A DNA stretch of 6,925 nucleotides, from assembly GCA_023433465.1 (NCBI GenBank), contig JAEZCR010000268.1:1-6925 (forward strand), read 5' to 3'. The DNA comes from Pseudomonadota bacterium (lineage in GTDB: Bacteria; Pseudomonadota; Gammaproteobacteria; Steroidobacterales; Steroidobacteraceae). The translations under genes were made by a program, and so were the position numbers. Of this stretch, positions 6,389 through 6,925 are shown one piece after another; the stretch's first letter is position 1; each line of letters opens with the position of its first letter. The notes below the pieces were generated by a model that was not told the origin of the DNA, made no database searches, and was given only the letters and a program-made list of their open reading frames with translations.

Positions 6389-6925
6389 ATGATCATCGAT
6401 TGCCACGGCCACTACACCACGGCCCCCGAGCCGCTCAACGCCTGGCGCAAGCAGCAGACCGAGGCGCTGAAGGCGCCGGCGCTCGCGCCCGCGAAAGGCA
6501 GCATCACGATCAGCGACGACCAGATCCGCGATTCGCTCGAGAACGCGCAATTGAAACTGCAGCGTTCGCGCGGCACGGACGTGACGATTTTTTCACCGCG
6601 CGCGAGCGCGATGGGCCACCACGTCGGCAACGCGACGACGAGCGAACACTGGACCGAGCACTGCAACGAACTCATCCACCGCGTGTGCACGCTGTATCCG
6701 GAGAACTTCATCGGTGTGTGCCAGCTGCCGCAGTCGCCGGGCGCGGATCCGCGCGGCGTGATCCCCGAACTCGTGCGCTGCGTCGAGGAGTTCGGATTCG
6801 TCGGCTGCAACCTGAATCCCGATCCGTCGGGCGGGAAATTCTCCGAGCCGCCGCTGACGGACAAGTGGTGGTACCCGGTGTACGAGAAGCTCTGCGAGCT
6901 CGACGTGCCGGCGATGATCCACGTG
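6389..6925 (+). CDS. ligJ: 4-oxalomesaconate hydratase (LigJ type), 3' partial
   Basis: It would add water to 4-oxalomesaconate to give 4-carboxy-4-hydroxy-2-oxoadipate, the substrate of the aldolase encoded upstream. The frame is open to the window end and shows 179 of an expected 330-345 residues. It is an amidohydrolase-superfamily zinc enzyme: MIIDCHGH gives His6 and His8, and MIHV at the window edge gives His178, matching the His6/His8/His178 zinc ligands I recall for Sphingobium LigJ; the remaining acidic ligand lies downstream. NLNPDPSG (141-148) and WWYPVYEKLCELDVPA (160-175) are strongly LigJ-like. A ribosome site AGGAG (6379-6383) lies 5 bases before the ATG; the TTG at 6386 is too close to it to be the start. 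GalB of Pseudomonas does the same job but has the unrelated PIG-L fold, so this is the LigJ/PmdE form. Confidence 0.93.
   Translation, partial: MIIDCHGHYTTAPEPLNAWRKQQTEALKAPALAPAKGSITISDDQIRDSLENAQLKLQRSRGTDVTIFSPRASAMGHHVGNATTSEHWTEHCNELIHRVCTLYPENFIGVCQLPQSPGADPRGVIPELVRCVEEFGFVGCNLNPDPSGGKFSEPPLTDKWWYPVYEKLCELDVPAMIHV

Overview
The window is high-GC proteobacterial DNA with every supported gene on the + strand. It encodes the lower half of the protocatechuate 4,5-cleavage / gallate route (the lig, gal or pmd pathway that turns lignin-derived aromatics into pyruvate and oxaloacetate). The TonB-dependent receptor fixes a Gram-negative host. The style (receptor beside aromatic catabolism, tightly packed genes) suits a gammaproteobacterium of the Steroidobacter/Nevskia kind or a sphingomonad, but I cannot decide between them from this sequence.

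Layout: (1) bases 2-2188, a TonB-dependent outer-membrane receptor missing its N-terminus at the window edge. (2) A 115-base gap with a possible promoter and inverted repeat. (3) Bases 2304-5945, four packed genes: 4-oxalomesaconate tautomerase (LigU/GalD type), 4-carboxy-4-hydroxy-2-oxoadipate aldolase (LigK/GalC type), a 2-pyrone-4,6-dicarboxylate hydrolase (LigI type) and a 6-phosphogluconate-dehydrogenase-like NAD(P) oxidoreductase with a DUF1932-type C-terminus. (4) Bases 5946-6388, an inserted small gene for a secreted proline-rich repeat protein, with a stem-loop on each side. (5) Bases 6389-6925, the first 179 codons of a LigJ-type 4-oxalomesaconate hydratase, cut by the window end.

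Read together, the receptor may import an aromatic or its breakdown product. LigI opens the pyrone dicarboxylate to 4-oxalomesaconate, LigU isomerises it, LigJ hydrates it to 4-carboxy-4-hydroxy-2-oxoadipate, and LigK cleaves that to pyruvate and oxaloacetate. The ring-cleaving dioxygenase (LigAB, GalA or DesB), the LigC dehydrogenase and a regulator are not in this window.

The least explained parts are the oxidoreductase, which has no assigned step in the classical route, and the small secreted proline-rich protein placed between core pathway genes. I see no CRISPR array, insertion sequence, tRNA, rRNA or phage gene, and no clear sign of a wholly new system.
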